Of a stretch of DNA of 64,000 nt, positions 1 through 9,232 are shown in pieces. How positions within the stretch are numbered: position 1 is the stretch's first letter; every line of letters starts with the position of its first letter. The notes under the pieces are model-generated. The model was given only the letters and a program-made list of their open reading frames with translations. It searched no databases and was not told the origin of the DNA. The stretch comes from Fibrobacter sp. (GTDB lineage: Bacteria; Fibrobacterota; Fibrobacteria; Fibrobacterales; Fibrobacteraceae). Made by a program: the position numbers and the translations under genes. Location: contig JAKSIH010000001.1 in the NCBI GenBank assembly GCA_024398935.1, positions 96,327-160,326 on the forward strand, given 5' to 3'.

Positions 1-1
1 A

Positions 2-829
2 AAGTTTGAACATCGCGATGATTCTGGCGCATTCATGAACAATGTGCTTCATTCCGAAGCCATGGCCGCCTGCGAGGCGATTTCTGCCAGCGGGTTCGAG
101 GTTAAACTTTGTGGTGAACAGGACTGGCTGCAGGTCTGCCTTTCCGGCGGCACCCTTCCTTATGGCGTGGTGGAGGAAAATCTGGACGAGGGCCTGTCCG
201 CTACCGCCTACCTGTTTACGGACTGTAATGTGGGAACCAACGATTCGTCTTTTGCCCTGAACATTGCAAATCGTAGCCCCCGCTGCGTAAGCCCCATGGG
301 GGTGCGCGATATGCCTGGTCAGCTGCAGGAATGGGTGAGGGGGCGCTCCGAAGATTCCCTGATGGTGCTGAAGGGCGGCAGCTATGAAAAATTCGGCGGT
401 CTGGACCGCGAGTCCCAGGCGCTGTGCACGACCCGGAGTTTCCCTTACTTTACGAGGCCAGCATATACAAAGGATACGGTCTACCTGTATCGGGAAGGAA
501 CCAAGGTGGATACAGTCTTTGTGGCGGATACTTCGAGGACTGCCTACGAGGATAAGCCTTTCCTTACCCAGAAGGACTTCAAGGATTCCCTGCAGTTCTT
601 CGACGTGCAGGATTCAAGCGGCAATTCCGTGGGGACGGACTACGCCCTCTATTCCGAATACAGGAAGGGTGGGGACGAATGGCTTGCCAAGTTGGCGGGT
701 GACATGAAGTATGTGCCCGACCATGTGGAAGTCGTTTTCCTGACGGGGGAGAAGCTCGCTTACCGCGGTGCCGCCGCTTTCTACAAGTCGCCATCCATCG
801 GTTTCCGCTGCTGCGCCTACCCGAAATAA
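2..829 (+). CDS. Formylglycine-generating-enzyme-like (FGE-sulfatase/SUMF1) domain protein, 5' truncated
   Basis: The reading frame is open from base 2, so the gene begins before the window; the first internal ATG is at 35. Late FGE-sulfatase signatures are visible: DMPGQLQEWV, VLKGGSY and a terminal GFRCCAY. These resemble the family pattern of D-M-x-G-x-x-x-E-W, L-R-G-G-S and G-F-R. In this fold some members oxidise a sulfatase cysteine, but many bacterial members are non-catalytic or act in other pathways. The N-terminal half and any signal peptide are not visible, so substrate and location cannot be judged. An inositol-phosphatase-family gene follows after about 250 bp. Confidence 0.65.
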   Translation, partial: KFEHRDDSGAFMNNVLHSEAMAACEAISASGFEVKLCGEQDWLQVCLSGGTLPYGVVEENLDEGLSATAYLFTDCNVGTNDSSFALNIANRSPRCVSPMGVRDMPGQLQEWVRGRSEDSLMVLKGGSYEKFGGLDRESQALCTTRSFPYFTRPAYTKDTVYLYREGTKVDTVFVADTSRTAYEDKPFLTQKDFKDSLQFFDVQDSSGNSVGTDYALYSEYRKGGDEWLAKLAGDMKYVPDHVEVVFLTGEKLAYRGAAAFYKSPSIGFRCCAYPK

Positions 830-1081
830 ACTGCGGATTGCTTTTAGGAAGGTCGATAGACATATGGACGATAGTGTGAAGAACATATCCGGAGATCATG
901 CCAGCGCAGAAACGGGTCGGCAGGAAAACGAAAGATCCGCCCGTATCAAGCGGATGCGGGGCTGGATGGGTATTAAGAGTGCTGTAGAAACTCACAATTT
1001 GGGTGGTGGTGGGGAGTCCCTCATCGAAGTTGATGCCCCCAACGGCTGGAATAGGTAGACATTTTCAAGATTGTTGCTTTT

Positions 1082-1873
1082 ATGAATACTCCCGAAGATT
1101 TTCTGAAAGTGGCCGAGGAACTGGCCCGTAAGGCTGGTGAAGTTTGTCTGGAACTCCAGAGCAACCTGGGCGATGTGAAGTACAAGACCGCAAAGGATGT
1201 GGTGACCATCGCTGATGTGACCAGCGAAAAAATTATTGTAGACGGGTTAAGTGCCGCTTTCCCAACTCATTCGATACGTACGGAAGAAGCGGGTGTCATT
1301 GCCGGCTCCGATTCCCGTTACCGCTGGATTATCGACCCGGTGGACGGCACCGTGAACTTTAGCCGCGGTATTCCCCTGTGGGGAATTTCCATCGCCCTTC
1401 ATTTTGAAGGGAAGCCGTTGGTTGCTGTTGTGAACCTGCCCAAGCTAGGGGAGATGTTTACCGCCATCAAGGGCAAGGGTACATTCATGAACGGTAAGCA
1501 GGTTCATGTGAGCCGCGAAGACAATCCCACTCACGCTATTGTCAGCAACGGCGATTTCAATGTGGGGGACGCCCAGAAGATTAACTCCCAGAATTCCAAA
1601 AACTTTGCGGCAGAAGCGGTTGCTTTTGAACGTGTGAAGTGCTTCGGGTCTGCGGTTATCGAGGGGTGCTTTACCGCCTGCGGCCGCCTGGACTGTTTTG
1701 TCATGACTATGAGCTACCCTTGGGATATTGCCGCCATCGCCCTCCTGGTAGAAGAGGCGGGGGGCAGGTCAACCCACATTGACGGAAGCGAGATGCAGTT
1801 CGTGGACGCCGAACAGGTGGTGTTCAGCAATGGCCTGCTGCACGAAACTCTTGTTCGCACGCTGAACTGTTAG
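1082..1873 (+). CDS. Inositol monophosphatase family protein
   Basis: A 263-aa protein of the usual length for the FIG/IMPase superfamily of Mg2+-dependent phosphatases. The metal-binding motif IIDPVDGTVNF is present around residues 85-95, as is the second motif YPWDIAAIALLVEEAGG near 215-230. An acidic EEA follows the N-terminal helix region. Such enzymes remove phosphate from inositol-1-phosphate, histidinol-phosphate or adenosine bisphosphate; the sequence alone does not decide which. The ATG at 1082 has only a weak ribosome-binding site. A hairpin with a T-run ends the unit at about 1960, so it is probably transcribed separately from the cellulase gene downstream. Confidence 0.85.
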   Translation: MNTPEDFLKVAEELARKAGEVCLELQSNLGDVKYKTAKDVVTIADVTSEKIIVDGLSAAFPTHSIRTEEAGVIAGSDSRYRWIIDPVDGTVNFSRGIPLWGISIALHFEGKPLVAVVNLPKLGEMFTAIKGKGTFMNGKQVHVSREDNPTHAIVSNGDFNVGDAQKINSQNSKNFAAEAVAFERVKCFGSAVIEGCFTACGRLDCFVMTMSYPWDIAAIALLVEEAGGRSTHIDGSEMQFVDAEQVVFSNGLLHETLVRTLNC

Positions 1874-1926
1874 TGTACAGGAGGGCCCGACCCGCTCTGT
1901 TAATTTTTAGAAACCTTGTTTCCGAA

Positions 1927-1962
1927 GATACGCATGTTTTACCCTTGCGTGTCTTTTGTTTT
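1927..1962 (+). terminator. Rho-independent terminator after the IMPase-family gene
   Basis: GATACGCA (1927-1934) pairs with TGCGTGTC (1946-1953), including one G-T pair, around an 11-nt loop and is followed by TTTTGTTTTT. It separates the phosphatase gene from the GH9 gene. Confidence 0.7.
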
Positions 1963-2035
1963 TATGGGGATTATTTAAATTTTAAACCGGTATGGGTGCA
2001 AGTAAAACAATCAGGTGAATATCTGAGGAGAATTT

Positions 2036-3868
2036 ATGTTCTTTAACAAGAAGTTTTTGAAGAAGTCCATGATGGCTGGGCTTGCTGCTTTTGGTCTGGC
2101 AGCGACCGAAGTCTCTGCAGCGCTTAGTACAGATGACTATGTGGAAGCCACCTGGATGACGACCCGCTTTTTTGGGGCTCAGCGTTCGGGCGTTGGTCCT
2201 AACTGGATGGCCGACGGCACCAACTATCCCACCAGCTTTACCAAGGATAGCTACCAGGGAATGGACATTTCCGGTGGTTGGTTCGACTGCGGCGACCATG
2301 TGATGTTCGGTCAGACTCAGGGCTTTGCCTCCTATGTGCTTGCTCTTTCCTATGCCGAGTTCACGGAAGGCTACTATGACCTTTACACCGGTGACTATAC
2401 TGACTACAAGGCAAGCAAGGACTATTCCCGCAAGGGGGGTACTCCCAACAAGATCCGCGACCTCCTGGAAGAACTTCGTTACGAGGCTGATTTCTGGGTG
2501 AAGGTCACTCCCGACGAAAAGACTTTCATTGCGGTGAAGGGAAATGGTGACTATGACCACATGAAGTGGGTCACTCCGGGAAAGATGAGTACCTTGGGCA
2601 CCAATAATGGTGGCGATCCCCGTCCTGTACAGGCAAACACCAATGACGCTTTCTCTTCGGGTATGGTTTCCGCCATGCTGGCTGTCATGGCCCGTGTGGA
2701 TCCTGACGAGGCGAACCGCGCCAAGTACCTAAAGGCTGCAAAGAATGCCTATGCCTACTCCAAGGCCCATAAGGGCGTAACCACTTCCGGTTCCTACTAT
2801 GCGGAAAGCTGGTGGGATGGCCGCTGGAAGGATGGTCCGTTCCTTGCCGCCCTGGAACTTTACCGTACTACCAAGACTGAATCCTATAAGGATGAAGCTG
2901 AAACCTATTTTGAACAACTGGAATTCAACAAGGGTGGTTATTCCCGCCTGAACTATGCCAATGCGGTTCCCCTGTCTGTCGTGGTGAGTGAATCCATTGG
3001 TCTGGATGTCTTTATGGGTTCCAACGGCTCTGTGCCCGATTCCAAGACATTCCTTGATAAGATTTACAAGAAGGAATCCTCGGCGGAAGGCATCTTTACC
3101 AAGGAAACAGGTGGTGGCGGCTCCTTCTCCGTCCGTACTCCTTCCGGAGGCGCTTTCCTCTATGCCCTGTATTCCAAGTATAACGGGACAACCGAGTACG
3201 ATGCCCTGATCGAGAAGAACATTGCCTACCTGCTGGGTGACAACAGCAACAAGAAGTCCTATGTGGTAGGTTTCGACCGCAATAGCGCAAAGGCTCCCAC
3301 AGCACCTCATCATCGTGGTTACTACGCCAACGAAGATGAAGGCAGGGATCCGGATTCCGGTCTCCGCGCTCCCGAAAAGAACAAGTACTTCGGCGCCATG
3401 ATTGCAGGAGCCTTTAATGATCCTGGACATAACAACACGGTGTCTTCCTGGAACGTGAACGAAGTCTGCGTAGATATGAACGCTCCGCTGGTGGGTGCCC
3501 TGGGTTACATTCTCTCCAAGAAGGCTCCCAAGACTGACGCGGACCTGGGTATTGCAAGCGCCCCTGCAAAGGATACTACTTCCGTGAAGGATACTACCGC
3601 GGTTACCCCGCAGCCGGGTGATGCAATTCTTGCCCAGCAGGCCGCAGGTAACGCTTTCCGCCTGGAAAACGCAAACGGTGTCGTTGGTGTTGCAAACGGC
3701 CTGATTGCTCCCTTTACGGTTGAAGTATTCGACCTGAAGGGAAACAAGATCCAGAGCTTTGCCAGTGAAGGTCGCCCTGTCTACTTCCTGCCCAAGTCCA
3801 AGGGCGTTCTGCAGGTGCGTGTCACTTCCGGTAGCCTCCAGAAGGTGTTTACCGTCAAGTCCCTGTAA
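2036..3868 (+). CDS. Secreted glycoside hydrolase family 9 endoglucanase with C-terminal sorting-type domain
   Basis: A 610-aa cellulase-type enzyme. Residues 1-28 form a signal peptide ending VSA. The catalytic domain spans roughly 30-500: GGWFDCGDHV contains the paired Asp residues D84 and D87, APHHRGYY contains the substrate-site His pair (425-426), and NEVCVDMNA carries the likely catalytic Glu 476. A linker rich in Asp/Thr/Lys follows, then a last domain of about 75 residues with the pattern VEVFDLKGNKI...VLQVRVTSGSLQKVFTVKSL. This resembles type IX secretion C-terminal domains and other Fibrobacter exported enzymes. The start is supported by GAGGAG at 2025-2030. It probably cleaves beta-1,4-glucan outside the cell or at its surface; the exact substrate is inferred from family only. 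Confidence 0.92.
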   Translation: MFFNKKFLKKSMMAGLAAFGLAATEVSAALSTDDYVEATWMTTRFFGAQRSGVGPNWMADGTNYPTSFTKDSYQGMDISGGWFDCGDHVMFGQTQGFASYVLALSYAEFTEGYYDLYTGDYTDYKASKDYSRKGGTPNKIRDLLEELRYEADFWVKVTPDEKTFIAVKGNGDYDHMKWVTPGKMSTLGTNNGGDPRPVQANTNDAFSSGMVSAMLAVMARVDPDEANRAKYLKAAKNAYAYSKAHKGVTTSGSYYAESWWDGRWKDGPFLAALELYRTTKTESYKDEAETYFEQLEFNKGGYSRLNYANAVPLSVVVSESIGLDVFMGSNGSVPDSKTFLDKIYKKESSAEGIFTKETGGGGSFSVRTPSGGAFLYALYSKYNGTTEYDALIEKNIAYLLGDNSNKKSYVVGFDRNSAKAPTAPHHRGYYANEDEGRDPDSGLRAPEKNKYFGAMIAGAFNDPGHNNTVSSWNVNEVCVDMNAPLVGALGYILSKKAPKTDADLGIASAPAKDTTSVKDTTAVTPQPGDAILAQQAAGNAFRLENANGVVGVANGLIAPFTVEVFDLKGNKIQSFASEGRPVYFLPKSKGVLQVRVTSGSLQKVFTVKSL

Positions 3869-3923
3869 CTTGCGACAGGCTTGCAAGGCGGGCCTTTCGG
3901 TAAATGCCTGATTCGCAATTGGA

Positions 3924-3961
3924 AAGTCTTCCGAAAATTATCGGGAGGCTTTCTTTTTTTT
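3924..3961 (+). terminator. Rho-independent terminator after the GH9 gene
   Basis: GTCTTCCGA pairs, with G-T pairs, to TCGGGAGGC around a short A/T loop and is followed by a run of T residues (3951-3960). Confidence 0.75.
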
Positions 3962-4004
3962 GACAATTTTATTTTCCGGTTCGATATTGTTTTTGGAGGT
4001 GAGA

Positions 4005-5378
4005 ATGTCTTTCATTCGTGGATGCTACGACAGCGGCCCGCAGATTTTCTTTGACGAGACGGACCGGGATTTCAGAAGACGATTTTGGACTTTTTCCAAA
4101 AATTTTGGGTTTCCGGAGCTGGAAGCGAATCTCTTCAGGGGCGTTTACGGACTGCTGTTCAGTGACCGTGAAAAGGCTGAATTGCTGAAACACTTTCTGA
4201 GAGGGGAAAAAATTACGCTGCGGGATAACCATGTCCTCTGCCGCGTGGAAAAGTATTTCGTGGGCTGTATCTCCAGGGCCAAGGACCTGGTGCGGAAGGT
4301 CTTTGACAAGGCCTATTCGGGGCAGGGCTTCTTCAGGGATTTTTTCCTGAATGTAAATTATGAAATTGACCCCGGATCACTGAAGGTGGACCTTTTTGAC
4401 ATGGCGGATGCGCCGGACTGCTACGCGGATAAAATGCCGGTACAGGTGCCGGGAACCCTCGATTCATATATGGGGGTCATGGATATTTCCTATGATGTTA
4501 AAATCCAGCTACGAAATAAGTTTTCGGGTCCGGCTCTAGACAAGGGCAATCCTTCCTTCGTGTATATGAACGATTCCGCAATGGTGTACTCCGCGGTTCT
4601 TGCCCTGCTGGAAAATCCGGGGCGGGTCTGGATCGACAGTCTTCATAATACCTGCCATCTTTTGCCCGAAACCGAGGCGGAAAACGACCGATTCTTTCTG
4701 AATAAGCTCTTTTTTGAACTTCCCCTGAATATTTACGGAATCGCCTTCCTGCTTCGGAGTTTCTCGAACCGTCGCGATGTTCGGGAGTGCCTGTCCAATC
4801 TATTTCCCTTCCAGAGCATGAAACGGAAGAAGGACAGTTTTGTTTATGAACGGGGGTGCGTTCCGACATCTGGCGGAGCTTTTGCCAACTTCTTTATGAA
4901 CAGGATCGAGATTACCTTTGCGGGCGAGGCGTCCAGATTGATGGTCTGGGAAACCTTAAACATCATGCAGGCCTTCCTTTCCGAAAATATCAGGCAGGCG
5001 CGACAGGTTCTTGAAAATCCTAGACTTTCCATTCCCCGAAATTGGGGAAGCGAATTTGTACGCCGGCACGGCTTGAATGAAATCCGTATTTTATTTGCGG
5101 ATGTCAGTAGCGATTTGCTCAATAGTGCGGGGATGACTACGAACCAGGTCAGGAACTGCCTAAAGGAATTTCTGGAAATTCTTGAAAATACAGAAAGGGT
5201 TCTCGATAATATGAAGCGGGCTGTTTTAATGTCTGTCAACGAAAATGTCCGTGAGGATATCGGGTACATGGTTGTAAATGCAGTCAAGATGAACCCCCTG
5301 GACTACTCGGAACATTTTTGCCCTGCGGTTCGCAGTTTCGCCCAGGAACAGCTCAATGGAGAATTTTTTGCTGGATAA
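4005..5378 (+). CDS. Hypothetical protein, 457 aa, upstream of MoxR/VWA genes
   Basis: I do not recognise this protein. The frame is open from 3960, but that would place the start inside the GH9 terminator; the ATG at 4005 has a strong GGAGGTGA site just before it and gives 457 residues. It has no signal peptide or clear transmembrane segment, so it is probably cytoplasmic. It is rich in aromatic and charged residues (many F, R, D and E), with long helical stretches towards the C-terminus, about 320-440. A MoxR-like ATPase and a VWA metallopeptidase-like gene follow on the same strand after 137 bp, so it may be a partner or client of that pair. Function is unknown. Confidence 0.75.
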   Translation: MSFIRGCYDSGPQIFFDETDRDFRRRFWTFSKNFGFPELEANLFRGVYGLLFSDREKAELLKHFLRGEKITLRDNHVLCRVEKYFVGCISRAKDLVRKVFDKAYSGQGFFRDFFLNVNYEIDPGSLKVDLFDMADAPDCYADKMPVQVPGTLDSYMGVMDISYDVKIQLRNKFSGPALDKGNPSFVYMNDSAMVYSAVLALLENPGRVWIDSLHNTCHLLPETEAENDRFFLNKLFFELPLNIYGIAFLLRSFSNRRDVRECLSNLFPFQSMKRKKDSFVYERGCVPTSGGAFANFFMNRIEITFAGEASRLMVWETLNIMQAFLSENIRQARQVLENPRLSIPRNWGSEFVRRHGLNEIRILFADVSSDLLNSAGMTTNQVRNCLKEFLEILENTERVLDNMKRAVLMSVNENVREDIGYMVVNAVKMNPLDYSEHFCPAVRSFAQEQLNGEFFAG

Positions 5379-5515
5379 AAATAGGCTTATGTTTTTACAA
5401 AATCCATTTTTCAAACGATAAAAAATGGGTAGGGCGAATTTGAAAATTTTTTTCCGTTAAGTTTAACTAGATTAAGAACAAAATGCGCGAGGAACGCGCT
5501 TAAGGACGATATCAC

Positions 5516-6814
5516 ATGGATATTTCAGGCATCAATCGTTTCGTAAAGAACGGTCTCATTCCTTCTCACACGCTCGGTCTTATGGGAAACCACGGCATCG
5601 GCAAGACCAGCTATGTTCATAACACTTTCCGTAAGCTCATTGCCGAAAAGCACGGTATCCCACTGGAACGGGTTCACGTGATTAGCCGCTGTGTCTCCAT
5701 CATGGATCCTGCAGATTTGATCGGTAACTTCCAGGAATTTGGTGGACGTACCTACAACTGTCCGCCGAGCTGGATCCCCACCAGCAAGGAATACGATGAC
5801 GAGATGGAAAAGCTCTATGCCGAAAATGGCAAGCATTACAGCCGTCTTACCAAGTACGATGACATCTATGTCCTTTTTCTGGATGAATGCAAGCGCGGTA
5901 ACGCCGTCATCCAGGATGGCATTATGGAACTCCTTCTGGAGCACCGCCTGTTTGGCGTGAACCTTAAGGAAAATACCTATGTGGTCTGCGCCGATAACGA
6001 CAACGCCAAGATCTATAACGGTACCCGCCGTGACCCGGCCCAGGAAAGCCGCATCAAGAATTTCACCTTTGCACCCACCAACAAGGAATATCTGGAGGAT
6101 TTCTCCAACCGTATCGACAAGGGTGAGATTCATAGTGTCATCTACAAGTTCCTGAACAAGTATCCCGATTTTATCGTGCTTCCCAGCAAGACTATCGAAG
6201 AACTTGCCATCCAGGGAAAGAAGGGCCCCTGTCCCCGAGACTGGACCCAGCTTGGCGAGTGCCTTAAGAAATTTGCAGAAAGTGGCGATGACATTACCCT
6301 TGGCGGCCAGAGCTTTCTTGCCGAGATCGCTTCTTCCTATGTGGGTAGCGCTCATGGCCTGAGATTTGCCGATTTCTGCACACTGGAATGCAAGCACGAG
6401 ATCGATCTGGATGAGGTGCTGAATCGTTTTTCCGATGATTTGGCAAAACGCCTTGTGGATGAGTTTAAGGCAAGCCCGAAGGCTGCGGTACCCACAACCC
6501 ATGGTTTGCTGGAACTGGTCAAGAAACAGAAACTGACGGATATCCAGTCTAGGAATATTCTGGGATTCCTTGAGTGCTGTCCCGGCGAGGCTGTTGCCGC
6601 CTTTGTGAAGGGCTGGTTGAAGGACCGTCCCGACCAGTATAGCACCTGGCGTGTAACCCCGAGACGCCACAAGGTCACCAACGCCGCCATCATGAACAAG
6701 CAGCGCAAGGTGGGTGGAATGTCCGCCTACGAAACCTGGCAGAAAAATTTCATGAAGGCAAAGAATCTTACGGAAGCGGACATGGACCGCGATGACATTA
6801 TCCTTGCCGACTAG
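5516..6814 (+). CDS. MoxR-like AAA+ ATPase
   Basis: A 432-aa ATPase. The Walker A motif GNHGIGKT is at residues 24-31 and the Walker B motif VLFLDECKRGN has D123-E124, followed by a sensor-like stretch with ENTYVVCADNDN. The extra segment after Walker B (QDGIMELLLEHRLFG) is typical of the MoxR branch, whose members remodel proteins together with a VWA-domain partner. The partner gene starts 17 bp downstream, which supports this reading. AAGGACG before the ATG is a reasonable ribosome site. A small GC-rich hairpin (GCGCGAGGAACGCGC, 5486-5500) lies in the leader. The client substrate is not evident. Confidence 0.85.
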   Translation: MDISGINRFVKNGLIPSHTLGLMGNHGIGKTSYVHNTFRKLIAEKHGIPLERVHVISRCVSIMDPADLIGNFQEFGGRTYNCPPSWIPTSKEYDDEMEKLYAENGKHYSRLTKYDDIYVLFLDECKRGNAVIQDGIMELLLEHRLFGVNLKENTYVVCADNDNAKIYNGTRRDPAQESRIKNFTFAPTNKEYLEDFSNRIDKGEIHSVIYKFLNKYPDFIVLPSKTIEELAIQGKKGPCPRDWTQLGECLKKFAESGDDITLGGQSFLAEIASSYVGSAHGLRFADFCTLECKHEIDLDEVLNRFSDDLAKRLVDEFKASPKAAVPTTHGLLELVKKQKLTDIQSRNILGFLECCPGEAVAAFVKGWLKDRPDQYSTWRVTPRRHKVTNAAIMNKQRKVGGMSAYETWQKNFMKAKNLTEADMDRDDIILAD

Positions 6815-6831
6815 GAAAAGAGGAGGGGATT

Positions 6832-8079
6832 TTGGATATCGAAAAGGCTATTGAGGGAACTGTTGCGCGCCTTGCATTTTTTAGCCCGTTCAGTTTCAAC
6901 TTGTTGTTCGGGATGCAGCGAGTCCAGCAGGAGTCCATCGAGACTATGGGTGTCCGTGTAAAAAGCGGTCGTATTACCTTGGTCTATAACCCGAAGTTTT
7001 ACGAATCGCTGGAAGAAAATGAACGCACCTTTGTCCTGGTTCACGAAATGATGCATGTGCTCCTGCATCATTGCACACACCGCTGTTCTGGCGATCTCGC
7101 CCGTGCCTACAAGGAAAATGTGGCTATGGATCTGGCCATTAACAGCATGCTTACGAGTGGATCCTCTGAAGAACAGATCTCAATGAAGATTCCGGTATAC
7201 AAGGAAGATGTCGGGATCCGGAAGAAGGGGGAAATCATAGGACTTGTCCCTTCCCAGTTCGGCTTTCCGGAAGGATTGAGCTTTGAGCAGTATCTCGCTC
7301 TCCTCGATAAGAAAATGCCTGACTCGACGGTTGTCTTTGTAACTTGTGGCGCTCCTGACGGAACTTCGATTCAGGATATTGATCCCAATTGTGCCCTGGG
7401 TAAAATAACGAAACAGCGTATCGATCCCCAGCACGGAAATGGTTTCGACGAGGATACCTTTGTGGATGATTATGTCCGCAACGTGGTCGAAAACATCGAA
7501 CGAAATCACGGGTGGGGTCATCTTGGGGGCAAGGCCATTGAAATGGTCAAGAAGGCGCAGGAGCAACCCTTGAACTGGGGCGACATTCTTCGCCTGAGAC
7601 TAGGACCTTTCATCAGTTACCAAAAACAGCTGTCCCGTCGCCGCTGGAACAAGCATTACGGCAAGCCTTTCCTGGGTTCCACCACCAAGTCCGTGGAGCC
7701 GGTGGCGGTCTATGCCGATACTTCCGGTAGCGTGGGTAGCGCGGACCTTTCCCGTTTCATTGTGGAAATTGAACGCATTGCAAACTACACCGGAGTGTAT
7801 CTCTGGAGCTTTGATACTTGCGTTCAGGATCCCGACGAGTTCGTTCTTTTCAACCGTCGCTCCATTGATTCTATTGAGTTCAAGGGCCGCGGAGGAACCT
7901 ACTTCAGCCCCGTCTTTGAACATGCCAGGGAAAAGGGGGTTTCTCAGGTGGTTGTCCTGACCGATGGCTGTGCCGAAGAAATTTCGCAAGAGCAGGTGGA
8001 TGGTCTGGAAGTCATCTGGGTGATTACCAAGGGCGGACGGAAAGATGGAAAACCTGGAACGGTCATTGAAATAAACTAA
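6832..8079 (+). CDS. DUF2201-type putative metallopeptidase with VWA-like domain
   Basis: A 415-aa protein beginning at a TTG codon, chosen because AGGAGGGG lies at 6821-6828 and the frame has no better upstream start. Residues 71-75 are HEMMH, an HExxH zinc-metallopeptidase motif in the helix LVHEMMHVLLHH. The C-terminal third is a von Willebrand A-like domain with the MIDAS sequence DTSGS (296-300) and a later TDG. This arrangement matches the putative metallopeptidase/VWA-like family encoded beside MoxR ATPases. It is probably co-transcribed with, and physically coupled to, the ATPase. Whether the peptidase is active is inferred from HExxH only. Confidence 0.85.
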   Translation: MDIEKAIEGTVARLAFFSPFSFNLLFGMQRVQQESIETMGVRVKSGRITLVYNPKFYESLEENERTFVLVHEMMHVLLHHCTHRCSGDLARAYKENVAMDLAINSMLTSGSSEEQISMKIPVYKEDVGIRKKGEIIGLVPSQFGFPEGLSFEQYLALLDKKMPDSTVVFVTCGAPDGTSIQDIDPNCALGKITKQRIDPQHGNGFDEDTFVDDYVRNVVENIERNHGWGHLGGKAIEMVKKAQEQPLNWGDILRLRLGPFISYQKQLSRRRWNKHYGKPFLGSTTKSVEPVAVYADTSGSVGSADLSRFIVEIERIANYTGVYLWSFDTCVQDPDEFVLFNRRSIDSIEFKGRGGTYFSPVFEHAREKGVSQVVVLTDGCAEEISQEQVDGLEVIWVITKGGRKDGKPGTVIEIN

Positions 8080-8085
8080 AAGAAG

Positions 8086-8110
8086 AAGGCTTCCTTGCGG
8101 AAGCCTTTTC
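8086..8110. terminator. Bidirectional terminator between convergent genes
   Basis: AAGGCTTCC (8086-8094) and GGAAGCCTT (8099-8107) form a perfect 9-bp stem with loop TTGC. T residues follow on the plus strand, and A residues upstream (about 8075-8081) supply the T-run on the minus strand, so it can serve both the VWA gene and the converging diguanylate cyclase gene. Confidence 0.85.
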
Positions 8111-8132
8111 TGCACTTAAAGCCTTTACGGGA

Positions 8133-9128
8133 CTAGAACAGGAACATGTTGTTGTCGCCGATATTCAGGCAGACCCGATTTCGTCCGTTTTCCTTGGCAT
8201 GGTATAGCGCCTGGTCAGCTCGTTCGATGATGGACCTTACGGAATCGCCTTCGATGCGCTCGGTAAAGCCCACGCTGATGGTCGCGTGGATGGTTTCGCC
8301 GGAGGGAAGCTGGATATCCTTTCGCTCGACGCTTGCCCGGAGCCGTTCTGCAATGACCCTAGCGTTTTCCGTCGATGTTCCCGGGAGAAATACCGTAAAT
8401 TCTTCGCCACCGTAACGGACCGGCATGTCTGAAGGGCGCAGGCAGTCCACGATGGTCTTCGATACTGCAATCAGGACCTGGTCTCCGGCCAGGTGACCGT
8501 AGGTGTCGTTCACATGCTTGAAGTGGTCGATATCCATCATGAAGGCGCAAAGCTTGAAGTTTCCCGCATTGCTACGGTTAATCTCGCGGGTGTACATGTC
8601 TTCGAGCCAGCGACGGTTGTGGAGGCCGGTAAGGGAATCCACCTTGGCGTTTTCCTCGATGCAGCGGATGTGATATTCTTCCTCGCAGACGACGCGGTTG
8701 TTGTTACGGATGCGCTGGCTTAGCATGTGAAGGAAATTCAGGCACAGGTCATGGGAGGCGTTGATCATGGCGAGAGCCATTTCCGGCTCTATGATAAGCA
8801 GGCGGCTCTTCTCCTTTGCGAAAACATAGGCGCTGGGCTTGATGTTGTCGAAGATGGACATCTCGCCTGCACAGTGTCCCGGCTGGATGGTGTCGCTGAA
8901 GTTGCCGCCCTTGGCCTGCATCTTCACTTCCATGAGGCCGCTCAGCAGTACGATAAGTCGCCTCTGGGGGTGTTCCGGATCGATGAGCAGCTCACCTGCT
9001 TCTACGGTAACGGTTTTACAGCCCAGGAGATATCCCGCCAGGCTTTCGAAGGATACGTTCTTAAAAATCTCCAGCTGAAGAAATTCTGATCGGGAGATAG
9101 GAAGCGTCTCAAGGTCCGTTTTAATCAT
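8133..9128 (-). CDS. Diguanylate cyclase with N-terminal cyclic-nucleotide-binding domain
   Basis: A 331-aa soluble signalling protein. Residues about 15-145 form a cNMP-binding/CRP-type beta-roll (VLLSGLMEV, the GEMSIFD phosphate-cassette-like stretch). A helical linker leads into a GGDEF domain at about 160-325. The active-site loop is GGEEF (240-244), and the product-inhibition I-site RPSD lies five residues before it (231-234). DIDHFKHVNDTYGH carries the metal and substrate residues. It should therefore make c-di-GMP under feedback control, with the N-terminal domain sensing a nucleotide or acting as a dimerising switch. It is a single-gene unit converging on the VWA gene. Confidence 0.92.
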   Translation of the reverse strand: MIKTDLETLPISRSEFLQLEIFKNVSFESLAGYLLGCKTVTVEAGELLIDPEHPQRRLIVLLSGLMEVKMQAKGGNFSDTIQPGHCAGEMSIFDNIKPSAYVFAKEKSRLLIIEPEMALAMINASHDLCLNFLHMLSQRIRNNNRVVCEEEYHIRCIEENAKVDSLTGLHNRRWLEDMYTREINRSNAGNFKLCAFMMDIDHFKHVNDTYGHLAGDQVLIAVSKTIVDCLRPSDMPVRYGGEEFTVFLPGTSTENARVIAERLRASVERKDIQLPSGETIHATISVGFTERIEGDSVRSIIERADQALYHAKENGRNRVCLNIGDNNMFLF

Positions 9129-9232
9129 ATCTGGAATCTATACAAAATCAGTTAAAAAGTTCTGGGCCGTTTTGCTTTTTTTGTTGTAAAATCTATCTTT
9201 CTTCAAAAAAAATAGCAAGAAAGAGGTTTTTC

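Noticed and set aside
864..1058. 64-codon frame between the first two genes, with AGGAAGG upstream
   Set aside because: Composition is unlike the neighbours and there is no recognisable pattern; a real small gene is possible but not supported.
2729..3886. 385-aa frame antisense to the GH9 gene
   Set aside because: The sense frame has a full GH9 domain; the antisense frame has no motif or ribosome site.
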